Shown here piece after piece: positions 1 through 10,443 of a stretch of 60,000 nt of DNA; position 1 is the first letter of the stretch, and every line of letters starts with the position of its first letter. The notes below the pieces were generated by a model. It was not told the origin of the DNA. It searched no databases and was given only the letters and a program-made list of their open reading frames with translations. Origin of the DNA: Symsagittifera roscoffensis (lineage: Eukaryota; Xenacoelomorpha; Acoela; Convolutidae); NCBI RefSeq assembly GCF_963678635.1, contig NC_087063.1, forward strand, positions 68,490,727 through 68,550,726, in the 5' to 3' direction. Made by a program: the position numbers and the translations under genes.

Positions 1-419
1 ATTGCTATTGTATTTGAAAGTTTGTGGTCTGTTGAAATGGCAAACCTACAGAGTTCTTTAGTGTTTCATTGTGGGCCATTTAGATAGCAAAATTACAATT
101 TTGTATAATCAGCGCTTCATTTTTATTGCAAGCCAGTTAATTCGAGTATTGCGCTTCCAGACGCAGACAGCATACTTAATAATTTTATGTGAGAGAGGCA
201 GAAGATAAAAAAGAAACACTAAATTTTTTTGCCACAGAGAAAATCAGTAGGCTTGGTCACATTATGAGACAAATTCGATTTGAAACAATACAAAGATCAG
301 AATTAGACTTTTCTGAGGCATCGAAACTAGAGGTTGTTCACGTTTTTTGTCACCATTACACTTTTGCTAATCGATTGTGCAGTTTGCCTTCCTTTCAACA
401 AAGGAAATGAATTAAATTT
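1..419. other. Left edge, no gene seen
   Basis: No convincing exon. From about 381 the sequence becomes the left part of a dispersed repeat that ends in the motif gacctatataag in other copies (54.7, 56.8 kb); here the copy is interrupted by the retrotransposon at 499. Confidence 0.6.
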
Positions 420-498
420 AAAAATCAAACCGTGAAAAAGTACATTTGATCCTAAACAAATATTATGATTTCCTCAAAAATAATCATCACGACCTATA
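420..498 (+). repeat. 79 bp direct repeat, left copy, flanking the retroelement
   Basis: These 79 bases recur, identical by eye, at 7413-7491 on the other side of the LTR element. The right copy continues into tataagggtc, as family members elsewhere do, so the target looks like one dispersed repeat interrupted at its TATA-like motif. A normal Ty3/Gypsy target duplication is only 4-6 bp. Confidence 0.85.
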
Positions 499-729
499 TG
501 TGGTACCGTGTAGTACTGTTGCCACAGTAACCTTGGATAAAGTGTTATTAATATTCTGTTGTGTATTGTTAGTATTATTCAAGGCCATCCATTCAGGTCA
601 AACGTAACAGTCATTTAGACGGTTGCGATCGTAGAAGACACATGAACGTGATCTCTAACAAAACTAAGCAATTCAACAAGACAGAATTAAATGTTTTAAA
701 TTATTCTCTTTTGCTCTTACCTACTCGTA
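499..729 (+). repeat. 5' LTR of the left element
   Basis: Starts TGTGGTACCG and ends CTACTCGTA; matches 7178-7408 over its full 231 bp with about six substitutions and no clear indel. The ends are TG...TA rather than the textbook TG...CA. Confidence 0.92.
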
Positions 730-744
730 GCATAGCAATATCAC

Positions 745-1810
745 ATGGCGCAGCCAGCAGGATTTCTGTCCCAGGACAATAGAACAGATATGGAGATCCC
801 TGTATTTTGGACAACCGCGAATTCCGACCCTCCTTGGAATTTCAAAATATGGCTAGACCAATTTCTTTTGGCAGTTACAGTAAAGGAGAGCGTGAATCCG
901 GAACTATTATTAGAAGAACCGAAAGAAGTTCTATTGGAACCGTTACCAAGACCAGAGACTCCACGAGAACATGAAAACGCGCAGGCGATTACAGAAAGGG
1001 AAGCTCGAGACCAACTAGCCCGGGATAAGATTCTCTTGGAAAATAAAGAAAGAAAAACTAGAGGACCAAAGGTTGGACACAACGTATATTACAACGAAGT
1101 ACAGAAAAGAGTAGCCTCTAAATTATTTCTGGCGTTGGGGACAGAAGGAAAGAAGAAATTTGTTCAAAAGAAGCCGCATTTAGAAGTTTCAAAGTTAGAA
1201 ATCAGGCAGATGGTAGCGTTCGCTAAGACTTCATTTGATAAATCACAGAGTGTTACGTATGAACGCTACAAGCTGTTTAATCGTTCACAGGAAACAGGGG
1301 AATCACTCGAGGCATTTCATGCCGCATTAACTGCTCAAGCAGCCAGAGCAGAATTAGGGACACTGGAGGACGAACTAGTGCGTGACCTATTTATATCGAA
1401 GATGAAAAATGTGGTATTACAAGATACACTAACGTTTGAAACATTTTCACCAGAGGAAGTATTGAAAAGGGCGTTGAAATTTGAACAAAGTAAACAGACA
1501 ACTCAGGCATTTCAGAAAACTAATGCAACGACTGCAAGTACAGCTCAGGTAAATGGAACAATGAAGACAAAGCAAGAACCAATTATGAGTATTGGAAATA
1601 AAAATGCTTACGGAAGGAGACAACCGAACAACATGTACAAGAACAAATCATCAGACAGAAAAGAAGGGGAAAATTTTACAGACACGAAAACGTGTACTCG
1701 ATGTGGTCGACCATTTGGGGAATGACATTTGAAGAAATGTCCGGCCTTGGGCAAAACATAAAAAATTGTTCTAAGCCAAATCACTTTGCAAAAATGTGTA
1801 AGTCACAGCA
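745..1810 (+). pseudogene. gag of the left Ty3/Gypsy element (capsid and degraded zinc knuckles)
   Basis: The frame opens at ATG 745 just after the LTR and runs 326 codons to a stop at 1723-1725. The body is a Ty3-type Gag: a charged helical region (residues about 60-110) and a capsid-like stretch with the motif YERYKLFNRSQETGESLEAF near residue 170. The nucleocapsid follows: CTRCGRPFG, then after the stop HLKKC in the same frame, then a second CCHC-like box (NCSKPNHFAKMC) in another frame. The stop, a second stop and a frameshift therefore break the zinc-knuckle region, and the first cysteine of the second box seems lost. The product would package element RNA in cytoplasmic particles. Confidence 0.88.
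746..762 (+). other. Possible tRNA primer-binding site overlapping the gag ATG
   Basis: TGGCGCAGCCAGCAGG begins with the TGG complementary to a tRNA CCA tail and lies 16 bases after the LTR. The gag ATG (745-747) overlaps it by two bases. The primer tRNA cannot be named from the sequence alone. Confidence 0.4.
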
Positions 1811-2408
1811 AGTAAATGAGATTGCGGAAAAATCATCCAGCTCAGATGAAGAGTGCAATTTAATTCAGTCATTTGACTCGTGTGAGGAGTTCGAAATTAT
1901 GGCTATTGAATCAGAATTGTCTTCGATGGAAGAAATAGATGAGTATATAAAACAGCAATCAAATAGAAACCGAGATATCAAGAAAAGTAGCAAGGACATA
2001 CAGCAGTTTGATATTCGCAGAAATACCCGATCGAAACAAATAAGGTCATTAAAAGCTTTGAATATTGATACGGGCAGTCCTGTATCATTTTTGAACTGGG
2101 CTACTGCAAAGCAAATTCTGGAGTCTTCAAAAAATACGAGGTTCATTCCACGGGAAAATCTCAACTTGACTACAAAATTTGTAGACTATAACAAACAGCC
2201 GATCAATATATTGGGTGCAATCACCACGACCATCCGTTCAGCAGGGTGGGAGGTGGTGGGAGCATCGTTCTTAATCACAGAACGACGCACGAGATGTATT
2301 TTGGGGCTGGATTTACAGAGCAAAGTCGGGATACACACAACACAGAAGTTGGCACCGAAAGAAAAGACGAGGTTTGACGTGTTACTGTGCGAACAATCAG
2401 AAGGTTAG
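1811..2408 (+). pseudogene. aspartic protease of the left element
   Basis: Read in the frame that follows the nucleocapsid frameshift. An acidic linker comes first, then a retropepsin with the catalytic triplet in IDTGSPVSF (about 2063-2090) and the C-terminal motif CILGLDL (about 2296-2316), spaced as in Ty3/Gypsy proteases. The frame ends at a stop at 2406-2408 before any RT motif; 2410-2630 has no single open frame. The enzyme would have processed Gag and Gag-Pol. Confidence 0.88.
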
Positions 2409-2629
2409 AAAAATAAATTCTATAGTAAATATAAAAACCTTTTTGATTGTCAAGGGTGTTCAAAAAATCACCTGGTCAGCACAAAGTTCAAATACTCACT
2501 TTGTCCATTACAAGAAAAAGGGAGACGCATCCCAATACACATACAAGGGAAAGTGTTTGAGGAAAAGGAAAAACTGATAAAACGTCTAGACAAATGTACT
2601 AGTGATTGTTTTATAGCGCCTATTGTAAT

Positions 2630-4098
2630 AACAGTAAAAAAGATGACTCCATAAAATTGGCTTTAGATGCCAAACCCATCAATAGACAGTTGTTCAAAAA
2701 TAAATATCAAATGCCGAATGTGGATGAATTGTTGGATGGGGTCAGCCAAATAATCACAGCAAATGAAAGCGGTACACTGTATTTCTCAGTATTAGATTTG
2801 AAGTATGCCTAAAGTCAACTTATACTAACTGCAGAGACAGCTAAACAATGCAATTTTAACATCATAGGGGGGGCAAGCTATCTGCAAGGAACATACAGAT
2901 TTTTGACCGGATTTTACGGTCTGGCAGATATGCCAGCTGAGTTTCAAAAACCTATGGACAGAACACTGAACCATGCGGAAAATAAATTCTGTTTTCTTGA
3001 CGACATACTCATTGTGTCTAAAGGAAGTGAACAAGAACATGAAAAATTGATCTTGAATGTGCTGAAAAAGCTAGAAAAGAAAACTTGGCACTAAACCTGT
3101 CGAACTGTGAATTCTTTCAGCAGGAGGTGAATTGGTTGGGACATAAGTTATCGTTGGAGGGTATTTCTCTAAAGATAACAAAAACGGAAGCGATTTTGAA
3201 GCTTAGTCCGCCAACTTCACTGAAACAACTCAGATCATTTCTGTGTAGCATAAATCATCTGGCCAAATTCATTCCAAACGCAGCTACTTTAACTGAAAAG
3301 TTGAGACCTCTGCTGCGAGAAGAAAATGAAAAGAAAAAACTCAAAAGTGTAAAAATTCAAGTAAAAAAATTCGAATGGAAAGAAAAACATTCGGAGATAT
3401 TCGAATCGATAAAAGCAGCGGTTGCGAATATAACAAAAACTCATTATTACGACCCTAAGCTACTTACTAGGGTAAAATTTGACGCCAGTTATAGTGGACT
3501 GGGGGCATCGTTGGAACAACAAAACGCGGAGGGGGAGTGGATACCGAATGCATTCGCTTCCAGATATTTAAACACACAAGAAAAAAAATACTCCACAATT
3601 GAACTAGAACTGCTAGCAGTAGTATATTCTGTTGACCGATTTAAACATTATTTGTTAGGAAAAGAATTCGTGATAGCCACTGATCACAAAGCACTGGTTT
3701 CTGCCTTGGATGAACATAAGTCAAACGAAATCTACCAATCTAGGTTGACTAGATGGGTAGACAGATTACTACCCTATCAATTTTAAGTTATTCATTTACC
3801 AGGGAAAGATATGGGTATAGTAGATTACCTATCTAGAAACCCGAAAGGTGAACCATGGCCGGAGTCAGTATTGGATGAAAAATTTGTAGTCAAATCGATT
3901 GAAAATTTTCATAAAGCTCTCGACTGTTTAAACAGTCGACTGAGTGATCACGATAGGCTCAACCGGAACGAAAACGTTCTAGAATATTCTAGAATTGATC
4001 AAAATGTATCAAATCAGAACACGTCATCTACCCGTTGCTATGGCAACCAAAACGGTCCAAAACGGACAAAGCACAATCGGTCCAACGAGAAAATTTGA
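2630..4098 (+). pseudogene. reverse transcriptase and RNase H of the left element
   Basis: The RT starts around 2640 with LALDAKPINRQLFKNKYQMP. The first catalytic aspartate lies in FSVLDLKYA, followed at once by a stop (2810-2812). Palm motifs GLADMPAEFQ (about 2920) and FLDDILIVS (about 2993) carry the YxDD-type centre as FLDD. A frame change near 3085 leads to the thumb (NWLGHKLS), then RNase H with D in VKFDASYSG (3481), E in TIELELLAVV (about 3607) and D in IATDHKAL (about 3680). A further stop at 3784-3786 separates the connection motif GIVDYLSRNP (3811). Catalytic residues are mostly kept, but the frame is broken at least three times. Confidence 0.9.
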
Positions 4099-4463
4099 AA
4101 ACTCAAAAATCAGTTTATCTCAAAATCGTCAGCAAATACAGTCGGTCGAATCAGTTAAAGAAATCGGAAAAATATCAAATCACGAATCAGAAAATATGCA
4201 TTCAGGCGAAACAGCTAAAAGAGGAAAAGAAAAAAAGATGGTCAGAATTCAGGATCGGAATAACACAGACACACTAAGGGAGGAAATAACAGAAACGACG
4301 TTCCAAAGAACCAGAAGAACAAAGGACCCCAAACAAATCAGAATCAGATAATTCGGACTTTGAACAAATACCACAAGCGCATTGGAACACGCCGAACAGA
4401 CAAATCAGAACAGACACGGGAAATAGTGGTCAGTCAACATCAACTGCTACAACAGCCCAACCT
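4099..4463 (+). pseudogene. degraded spacer between RNase H and integrase
   Basis: Short overlapping open frames rich in Lys, Gln, Asn and Ser with no recognisable domain. It is probably the low-complexity linker between RNase H and integrase, now out of frame. Confidence 0.5.
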
Positions 4464-5786
4464 ATGTTAGTTTCATTTTGGGAACTAATAGGATCGGAAA
4501 AGAATGAGAAACCCCGGCCAATGGAATTAGAAGCCATTTCGGTGATGCAAAGCCCGAAACCATCAAAACAAACCCAATCAGGAGATGAAACTGAAATTGG
4601 ACAAATCGTTGAGGTGGACTTAACGATGGACAGCCTTGATGAACCGGACTACAGTTCAGGAACTGAGACTTGTATGGTCACACCGCAACAGAAGACGAAA
4701 AGTGGCCATAAATCGCGGAAAAGCAATTACCAACTGTCGGAGCAGTTAAAGGAAACAAATAGCCCACTGTCACTTGAAAAATTATTCGACAAAAGTCTAC
4801 TGGCGGAACTAGTATCAGAGGATACTTGGATGGATCGGCTCAGGCGAGTGGTGGAACGGAACGATAGACACGGATTCGAGCTAATGGGTCCATACACCAA
4901 CCCTCTGTGGCACCAGATGTCGGTAGTTGATGACTGCCTACTGGTGGACAATCGTTTAGCGGTACCTGAGAAGCTGAGACAAGCGGTGCTTCGGCGACTT
5001 CATCAAGGACATCCTGGCGAAGAAGCGATGTTGGAGGTTTCCAATTACTTATGGTGGCCACACATGCACAAAGACATAGTCAATATGGCCGAAGAGTGTG
5101 GAAGTTGCACTCGTTATGGTAAGAATGCTAAATATGTAATCCCAAAAAATTCGGCCAAACCACTTCCACTGTTGACACAGCCTGGGCGAGAGTTACAATT
5201 AGACTATGCGGGTCCACTTGAAGACCACAAGGGAAAGAAGATATATTTGTTAGTTGCTATTGATAGATACTCAAAATTTCCGTCAGTCAAAGTTACGAAA
5301 TTTACAGGGGAATCGATTAAAACGGATCAGTTTTCAGGGTGTAAAGGAAAATCAATGAAAAAATTTTGCACTGAAAATAATATTATTCAAAAATTCTGTC
5401 CAGTCGGTGATCATCGAGGATGTGGATTAGTCGAACAAACGATACAAACCATTAAACGAAGATTGGGAGTAATGCTACTCGAAGAAAAAGTACAATCTAT
5501 TAAATTGTGCTTGAGCACAATAATTAGGGACCTAAGATGGAACAAACAGAAAACAATAAAGTTGTCCCCGTTTGAAGCGCACTTTGGTCGATTACCTAAA
5601 ACTGAGTTTAAAATTGTAAGGGATAAATTTCTGAAGGAATCTGATCGTTTAGATAAAGAACATTTGGAGAGATCGGCGTTAACAGCATCGCAGTTGAAAA
5701 GACGCATCGATCAATCCAGGGAAAATGTAAAGATCATCCGAAAAGGACAGCGGCGGCCAAAGAAAGAGCTAGGGCGAAGGAACTAA
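4464..5786 (+). pseudogene. integrase of the left element, internally deleted
   Basis: A 440-codon frame. Residues 1-150 are an acidic linker. The HHCC zinc finger is visible as LHQGHPGEEAM then HKDIVNMAEECGSC (about 4995-5110). The catalytic core has D in LQLDYAGPLED, a second D in KTDQFSG and E in GLVEQTIQTIKRR. The gap between first and second aspartate is shorter than in related integrases, so about 15-20 residues of the core look deleted near 5310. The protein would insert element cDNA into chromosomes; the deletion makes this copy inactive. Confidence 0.9.
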
Positions 5787-7084
5787 AGCAGCTACTAGAG
5801 GCCAATGCGAGATGGAATGTCACCAGACGGGATATCTCAGATAGCGAACTACGACGAATTGTAGATGAAATGAGCACGATAAATCCCGAACTGAGAAAGG
5901 AACTCCTATACTCATGGCAAAAAGGATTTATCGAAGACAAACAGACTACAGCGGATGATAGCTGGTCAGGAAGCTTCCTCCGAAAACATGAGCAAAGAAA
6001 GAGTGGAAAGGCCCTAACAATACCGCTGAAAGGCAAAATAGTAGCAGAGACACCGACAACAATCAAAACAGCTGCTGGTGCAGTATATCGAAAGAGCGAC
6101 ATAGCGAGATCAAAACTGCATACACAGCCCAAAGCACAGAGCTCGGAGAAAAAGAGGAGCCCAACCGGGGAAGAGCCTAGGAGCAAACAACAGAAGACAG
6201 TATTACATCAGGAAGACGTAGACAGTGAGTCGGCTGAAGAACATGATGCGAAAGACCAGGGGCCAAACGATCAGGAGATAGAAGACAATCGACTAATGGA
6301 CAATTTTCAAAACTCGCCAAACGTAGTCACGTCAAGAGAAACAAAGACGGGCGGGGGCCTAAATCTAGGTGGAAAAAGAGTTAAGCCAAATAGGGCAGGA
6401 CCACTAGTCCAAAGTGCAAGATCTGGAAAAACCAAGACACAAGAGCCACGTTCAACAAAAACTGTTGAAACAGCAAAAGAATCTAAGAAGCGGGATTGGA
6501 GTAATGAAGCTGTATACATAGAGTCGTTTGCACCGAAAGAAGCTCCAGTGAGTAAAAGGATCACACGGCAAACTAGTGAAAAGTAAATTCTGGACACATT
6601 CCAGAATAACAATATGACAACAAAAGAATGGGAAGAAATCACAAACCAGGTTTTGACCCGAGGGGTACAAAACGAAGCAGAAAAACTACTGAATCAAGCG
6701 GAATCAGTTGTCAATAGCCCGGCAGTATTTGCGGACGAGTCGGACAAAGAAGAGGATACAACAACAGTCAGACGAAGCAGTCGACAAACAAAGAACCAGG
6801 GTCCAAAGAGATACGGCAGCCCGGTATCACACTCAGTAAAGTTGATTAGTTGTGACGACGATGTAACAGAGCTAAATTTGGCAGCACTTGAGGCCTACAG
6901 ATTGAGACTGGCTAAGTTGAACATCAATAACAAAGAAACAACATTGGAGAACAACACGTTTGACTTACTAGAGAGACATTTGTTCAAAAGGAAATTTGGA
7001 GCTACATCGTTGGATGAGTCGGGATCGTGGAACGCTGCAAGAAACAAAGCGGAAGTGATGAAGAAAACAAGCAAGGAAAACTAA
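5755..7084 (+). pseudogene. Pol C-terminal tail of the left element
   Basis: In the +2 frame the sequence reads on from the integrase end through a long hydrophilic tail, interrupted by one TAA at 6583-6585. The tail is Lys/Arg/Glu/Ser-rich and later contains RRSSRQTKNQGPKRYG (about 6770), a basic-proline-tyrosine motif common at the end of Ty3/Gypsy Pol proteins. No chromodomain, envelope or membrane segment is seen. A separate accessory protein cannot be excluded. Confidence 0.6.
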
Positions 7085-7169
7085 GCTAAAATGAAAACAA
7101 TTTAGTAAACTGAGATTTATACACTATTTATAAAATTTTATAAGGTTTTTTATAAAATTTTGTTGTACT

Positions 7170-7177
7170 CAGGGGAA
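7170..7177 (+). other. Polypurine tract of the left element
   Basis: CAGGGGAA lies directly before the TG of the 3' LTR, the expected place for the plus-strand primer. Confidence 0.7.
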
Positions 7178-7408
7178 TGTGGTACCGTGTAGTTCTGTTG
7201 CCACAGTAACCTTGGATAAAGTGTTATTAATATTCTGTTATGTATTGTTAGTATTATTCAAGGCCATCCATTCAGGCCGAACGTAACAGTCATTTGGACG
7301 GTTGCGATCGTAGAAGACACATTAACGTGATCTCTAACAAAACTAAGCAATTCAACAAGACAGAATTAAATGTTTTAAATTATTCTCTTTTGCTCTTACC
7401 TACTCGTA
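7178..7408 (+). repeat. 3' LTR of the left element
   Basis: Second copy of the 231 bp LTR, preceded by the polypurine tract. It ends CTACTCGTA, followed by agtg and then the right copy of the 79 bp flanking repeat. Confidence 0.92.
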
Positions 7409-7412
7409 AGTG

Positions 7413-7491
7413 AAAAATCAAACCGTGAAAAAGTACATTTGATCCTAAACAAATATTATGATTTCCTCAAAAATAATCATCACGACCTATA
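7413..7491 (+). repeat. 79 bp direct repeat, right copy
   Basis: Identical by eye to 420-498. It continues into tataagggtcttcaa, the normal continuation of this dispersed repeat. Confidence 0.85.
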
Positions 7492-7853
7492 TAAGGGTCT
7501 TCAATTCGTTCAAAGACTTAAAAATGAAAGCATAATTTAGTAAAGATCTTTATCCAAAAAAACGTTTGTTTATTATTAGGTGTACGGGGAAAATCAATGA
7601 AGATAGACACAAGAAAAAAAGATCAAATTGAGCAAGACGCCCTTCAACTTTGCTTCTCAGCGACGAAGTTAATTAATCGAAAACTCATTACCAAGAAACT
7701 TGAAATTGAATCTCCATTTTTGCCAATTTTGTTTTTTGGAAAATAAAAATTGGCCTTTAAAATGAAAACTGACCAATAAAACTTTATTCCTAAAAAACTG
7801 CAGAACCTAAACAAGTGAAAGTTCACTTCCTTGATTGACTCTTATGAACTCAC
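7492..7853. other. Intron or intergenic, no gene seen
   Basis: AT-rich, no exon-like stretch. Lies 3' of the last FN3 exon recognised; the FN3 gene must continue further left because that exon ends in a phase-1 donor. Confidence 0.6.
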
Positions 7854-8036
7854 CTTTAAGAGGAGGGATTATGAATACCCCAGTCATTCCATCTTCATCA
7901 CCCACGCCCTTATTAGCACCCCTATGAGGGGCACGGGGACTCCCCTCGCCCACATCCTCCCTGACTCTGATTATGACCTCGTCCGAACTCTTCAGGCCAC
8001 TCAGGGTCACTTCATTCCCATCGGCATCTGAAGCCA
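7854..8036 (-). CDS. FN3-domain gene, exon H (second half of FN3 domain 2)
   Basis: Minus-strand exon between acceptor cctctttttcag and donor aag|GTGAGT. It completes the second FN3 domain: the strand with NEVTLSGLKSSDEVIIRVR and the G-strand region EDVGEGSPRAP match the usual FN3 pattern LxGLxxxxxYxxRVxAxxxxGxGxPS. A Gly/Asp-rich linker follows. It enters in phase 1 from exon G and leaves in phase 1, so at least one more exon must exist at lower coordinates, perhaps beyond the left retroelement or outside the window. GC content is clearly above the introns. Confidence 0.75.
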
Positions 8037-8396
8037 CTGAAAAAGAGGTCCAGTTTACAAATACAAATGTATCATCAAACTTGGGTGTTTTCTCGATAAG
8101 GCAGTTGAACATAGCACGCACAAAGCTTTGAAAAAAGTTGATTGTTTGTAATTATAAATTGTACAAATTATAAATTTATGAAAAACGATGCGGTGAACCA
8201 AAACTCTTTGAATTAAGAGATATCAACAAAAAAAGACAATTTTTTTACGCGGCATTGTTATGCGCTCAATTGTCATCGATAGGGTTGAAAAGTCTACACA
8301 GATCAGCTCACTTTCAATTATTTAATTGCTCGTTTTTTTGTATTTTTTGCTCGTTAATCCGAATTTCTTAAATTACACAAAAATCACGTGACTAAC
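8037..8396 (-). other. Intron between exons G and H
   Basis: 360 nt, AT-rich, GT-AG borders (GTTAGT donor). No other feature seen. Confidence 0.65.
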
Positions 8397-8564
8397 CAGC
8401 TACAGGAACCCATCTGGAACCATCTGCCGGGTCCTGCATTTCGATCACCACTTTGGACTTGCTCTGTTCTCTGTCACTCTTCTTGCCCTGCTGTTTCGGG
8501 TGATCGTTCCATTTCAAGCACAACTCACTCCTTGTGCGTACACAAATCAAGTCCCGCAACAAAT
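8397..8564 (-). CDS. FN3-domain gene, exon G (first half of FN3 domain 2)
   Basis: Acceptor tttttttgacag, donor GCTG|GTTAGT. The frame carries the A-C strands of an FN3 domain: DLICVRTRSELCLKWNDH with the core tryptophan, then a Lys/Ser loop and KVVIEMQDPADGSRWVPV with the C' strand. Both borders are phase 1 and fit exons F and H, so the FN3 fold is rebuilt only when the exons are joined. The family usually acts in adhesion, receptors or muscle scaffolds; which applies here cannot be told. Confidence 0.75.
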
Positions 8565-8820
8565 CTGTCAAAAAAATGACAAAAACCGCGAACATTTTTG
8601 TATGGAAAAGGCAGAAATTTCAATTTAAGATTAATTTTTGTTAAAGTTTTGGTGGAACTCCGTTTTAGCGACAGATAATTTTGCCATATTTCCATTAATT
8701 TTTGGCTATAACTCCCGTTTGTTTCGCTGCAAATTTCATGTTTTTCTATTCTCATATTTACTTTGAAAGTCACACGATTACCGTCAACGTTCTTTTTTCT
8801 TTATCGACAGAGGCACCTAC

Positions 8821-8951
8821 CTGACCCTTCTTTTGGGAGGCACATATGCACTGAGTAGGGATGACTGGAAGGACCCTGTCCCTTCTCCCCCACCACCCGC
8901 AGTCTCGTCATGTACCCCCTCCCCCTCTCCAACCCCATCAGAGTGCAGTGG
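8821..8951 (-). CDS. FN3-domain gene, exon F (second half of FN3 domain 1)
   Basis: Acceptor ttggtttcatag, donor GGGTCAG|GTAGGT. Translation in the phase given by exon E contains GYMTRLRVVGEKGQGPSSHP, the F-G strands of an FN3 domain with the expected Y, R and G-x-G-P-S residues. The exon is short (131 nt) and its codons are GC-rich compared with flanks. Confidence 0.75.
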
Positions 8952-9634
8952 CTATGAAACCAACACCCATGAAGTGAGAATAATTAATCTCATTAACCTT
9001 TTATTGGGTCAAAATACTTAAATATAAGAAGTTTAAGGCAGTTTACGGTCCCATCAATGAACATTTTGAGCGAACAAAATCTCATCACGACGCTAAGCTC
9101 GGGTTTATTACTCAGCAAATATTTGTGCTTTCACGTGTCTGGATTCCACGGACTTATTTTTTGCGTGTTTTAGAGACCTTTGTCAGTGAATTCCTCAATC
9201 AAATGATCCCTACACAAAATGCCGATAGTTCTTTTTGTCAGTGGATTCCGGCCGTTGAAGTGGATTCCATTAAATGTCGCTGGATTCCACCATTTCTTGG
9301 TGGATTCCGCAGCCAATTTTTCTTTTTCTTACTGGATTCCACGAACACATTTCTAACTGTTTGAACGCATGTATTGGACCCATTTTTTATCATCGAATTT
9401 ATATGTTGTGTAATAAAAGTATCCCCTTCAATTTAGAAAATTAGAATTTAGAAGACAATTTATATCAGCAAATGAGACAATTAAAACCGCTGCTCTTCTG
9501 TTTTAGAGAATACTAAAATACTAAAATCCAAAATTTGAGAAAAATGTGTACCAGTTTTTTATCTATGCAAGTAATAAAATTGACAAAAGAACGAGTTCAC
9601 ACATGTCTTTCTTTTCTTTTCTTTAGTGGCTCAC
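8952..9634 (-). other. Intron between exons E and F
   Basis: 683 nt. Contains a cluster of TGGATTCC repeats (listed separately); otherwise AT-rich with no exon. Confidence 0.65.
9140..9345 (+). repeat. Cluster of six TGGATTCC motifs
   Basis: TGGATTCC followed mostly by A or G occurs at about 9141, 9242, 9259, 9282, 9301 and 9335, with irregular spacing of 17-100 nt. Related copies occur at 18380 and 18456. It could be an interspersed short repeat or an intronic enhancer; no protein is implied. Confidence 0.6.
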
Positions 9635-9857
9635 CTTCGGTCTGTTGCTACCCTAACATTAGTTCTGGAACTCGGCTGCCCCTCCTCTCCGCCCATCATC
9701 CTTCCCTCTTCGACGTCTGACACCTCGACAGTGACCACCAGAGACTCCTCTGGCAGATGCTCATTTGGATCCAATGCCCACTCCAGTTCCACCCAGTTTC
9801 GACCCAGTCCCCCGACACGCACACATTTGGGGGGTAGTGGAGTTGCCAGTTGGGCAT
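9635..9857 (-). CDS. FN3-domain gene, exon E (first half of FN3 domain 1)
   Basis: Acceptor aattcttgatcag, donor CGAAG|GTGAGC. The frame set by exon D reads PLPPKCVRVGGLGRNWVELE, a textbook FN3 A-B strand with the PP start and core W, followed by a loop and SLVVTVEVSD. It ends in phase 2, matching exon F. Other frames of the exon are also open for part of its length but give no domain. Confidence 0.78.
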
Positions 9858-10202
9858 CTGATCAAGAATTTGTTTCAAAAACATATTAGAAACGAGGAGT
9901 TTTGAGTTATTTGCTTTCTGTGAAATAGAATGCTATCAATGGTATCAATAAAAGGCAAATCTTCTTCGCAATTTTTGTCAATTTCCAGGTTTGATTTTTC
10001 AAAAAAAAATAAAAGAATAGTTTCCAAGCCATACATAGATTTTTCAAATATTTCGGATTCCAAAGTCAAATTGATCATTTATTTTTAAATCTCATGAACT
10101 GAAAACCTTTCGACACCACAAAGACACTATGCTTTTGTCCAAAATTATTGCCTTTTATGCAAATACTTAGGATTATGAATCTGTACAAACAGTTGCACTT
10201 GC
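9858..10202 (-). other. Intron between exons D and E, probably GC-AG
   Basis: 345 nt. The only donor that keeps exon D and exon E in one open frame is ATTG|GCAAGT, a GC donor with an otherwise strong consensus; the GT sites nearby give the wrong phase. Confidence 0.55.
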
Positions 10203-10443
10203 CAATAGACTGTGAAATCATCCCTCTGCTATCCTGTCCCCCTCCAATCGACGGGAGGCTGAGCTTCCCCAGACGCCTCACGTGTCTCGGCACCCCCGTC
10301 ACTCTCCTCCTAATCCACTCTGCTTCCTCCTCCAGTTCGTCCCCATTTATGAGTCTGCCGGTGTCGTCGTAAATTTCTTTTCGTCTCACTAAGTCTGTGA
10401 CGTAATAGGGCACGTAGTTCCTCCGGTTGCGAGTATCCATCTC
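10203..10443 (-). CDS. FN3-domain gene, exon D (basic/acidic linker)
   Basis: Acceptor gattgtccctttcag, followed by GAG ATG; phase 0 entry. The 80 codons are rich in Arg, Glu and Asp (DTRNRRNYVPYYVTDLVRRK, later ELEEEAEWIRRR) with no domain I recognise. The 3' border is inferred as a GC donor at 10202-10201, because this places the next exon in the FN3 frame. It directly precedes FN3 domain 1. Confidence 0.65.

Larger units (their letters stand above)
499..7408 (+). mobile_element. Ty3/Gypsy-type LTR retrotransposon, decayed, no env
   Basis: A 6.9 kb element with 231 bp LTRs, gag, protease, reverse transcriptase, RNase H and integrase in the Ty3/Gypsy order, then a long charged Pol C-terminal tail. 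About six mismatches separate the two LTRs by eye. In-frame stops and frameshifts interrupt gag and pol in several places (near 1725, 2410-2630, 2812, 3085, 3786, 5760, 6583), so this copy cannot make its proteins. It lies 3' of the last FN3 exon seen and may sit in an intron of that gene if the gene continues left of the window. Confidence 0.92.

Noticed and set aside
741-1082. Open minus-strand frame across gag
   Set aside because: Antisense shadow of the gag frame, with no domain.
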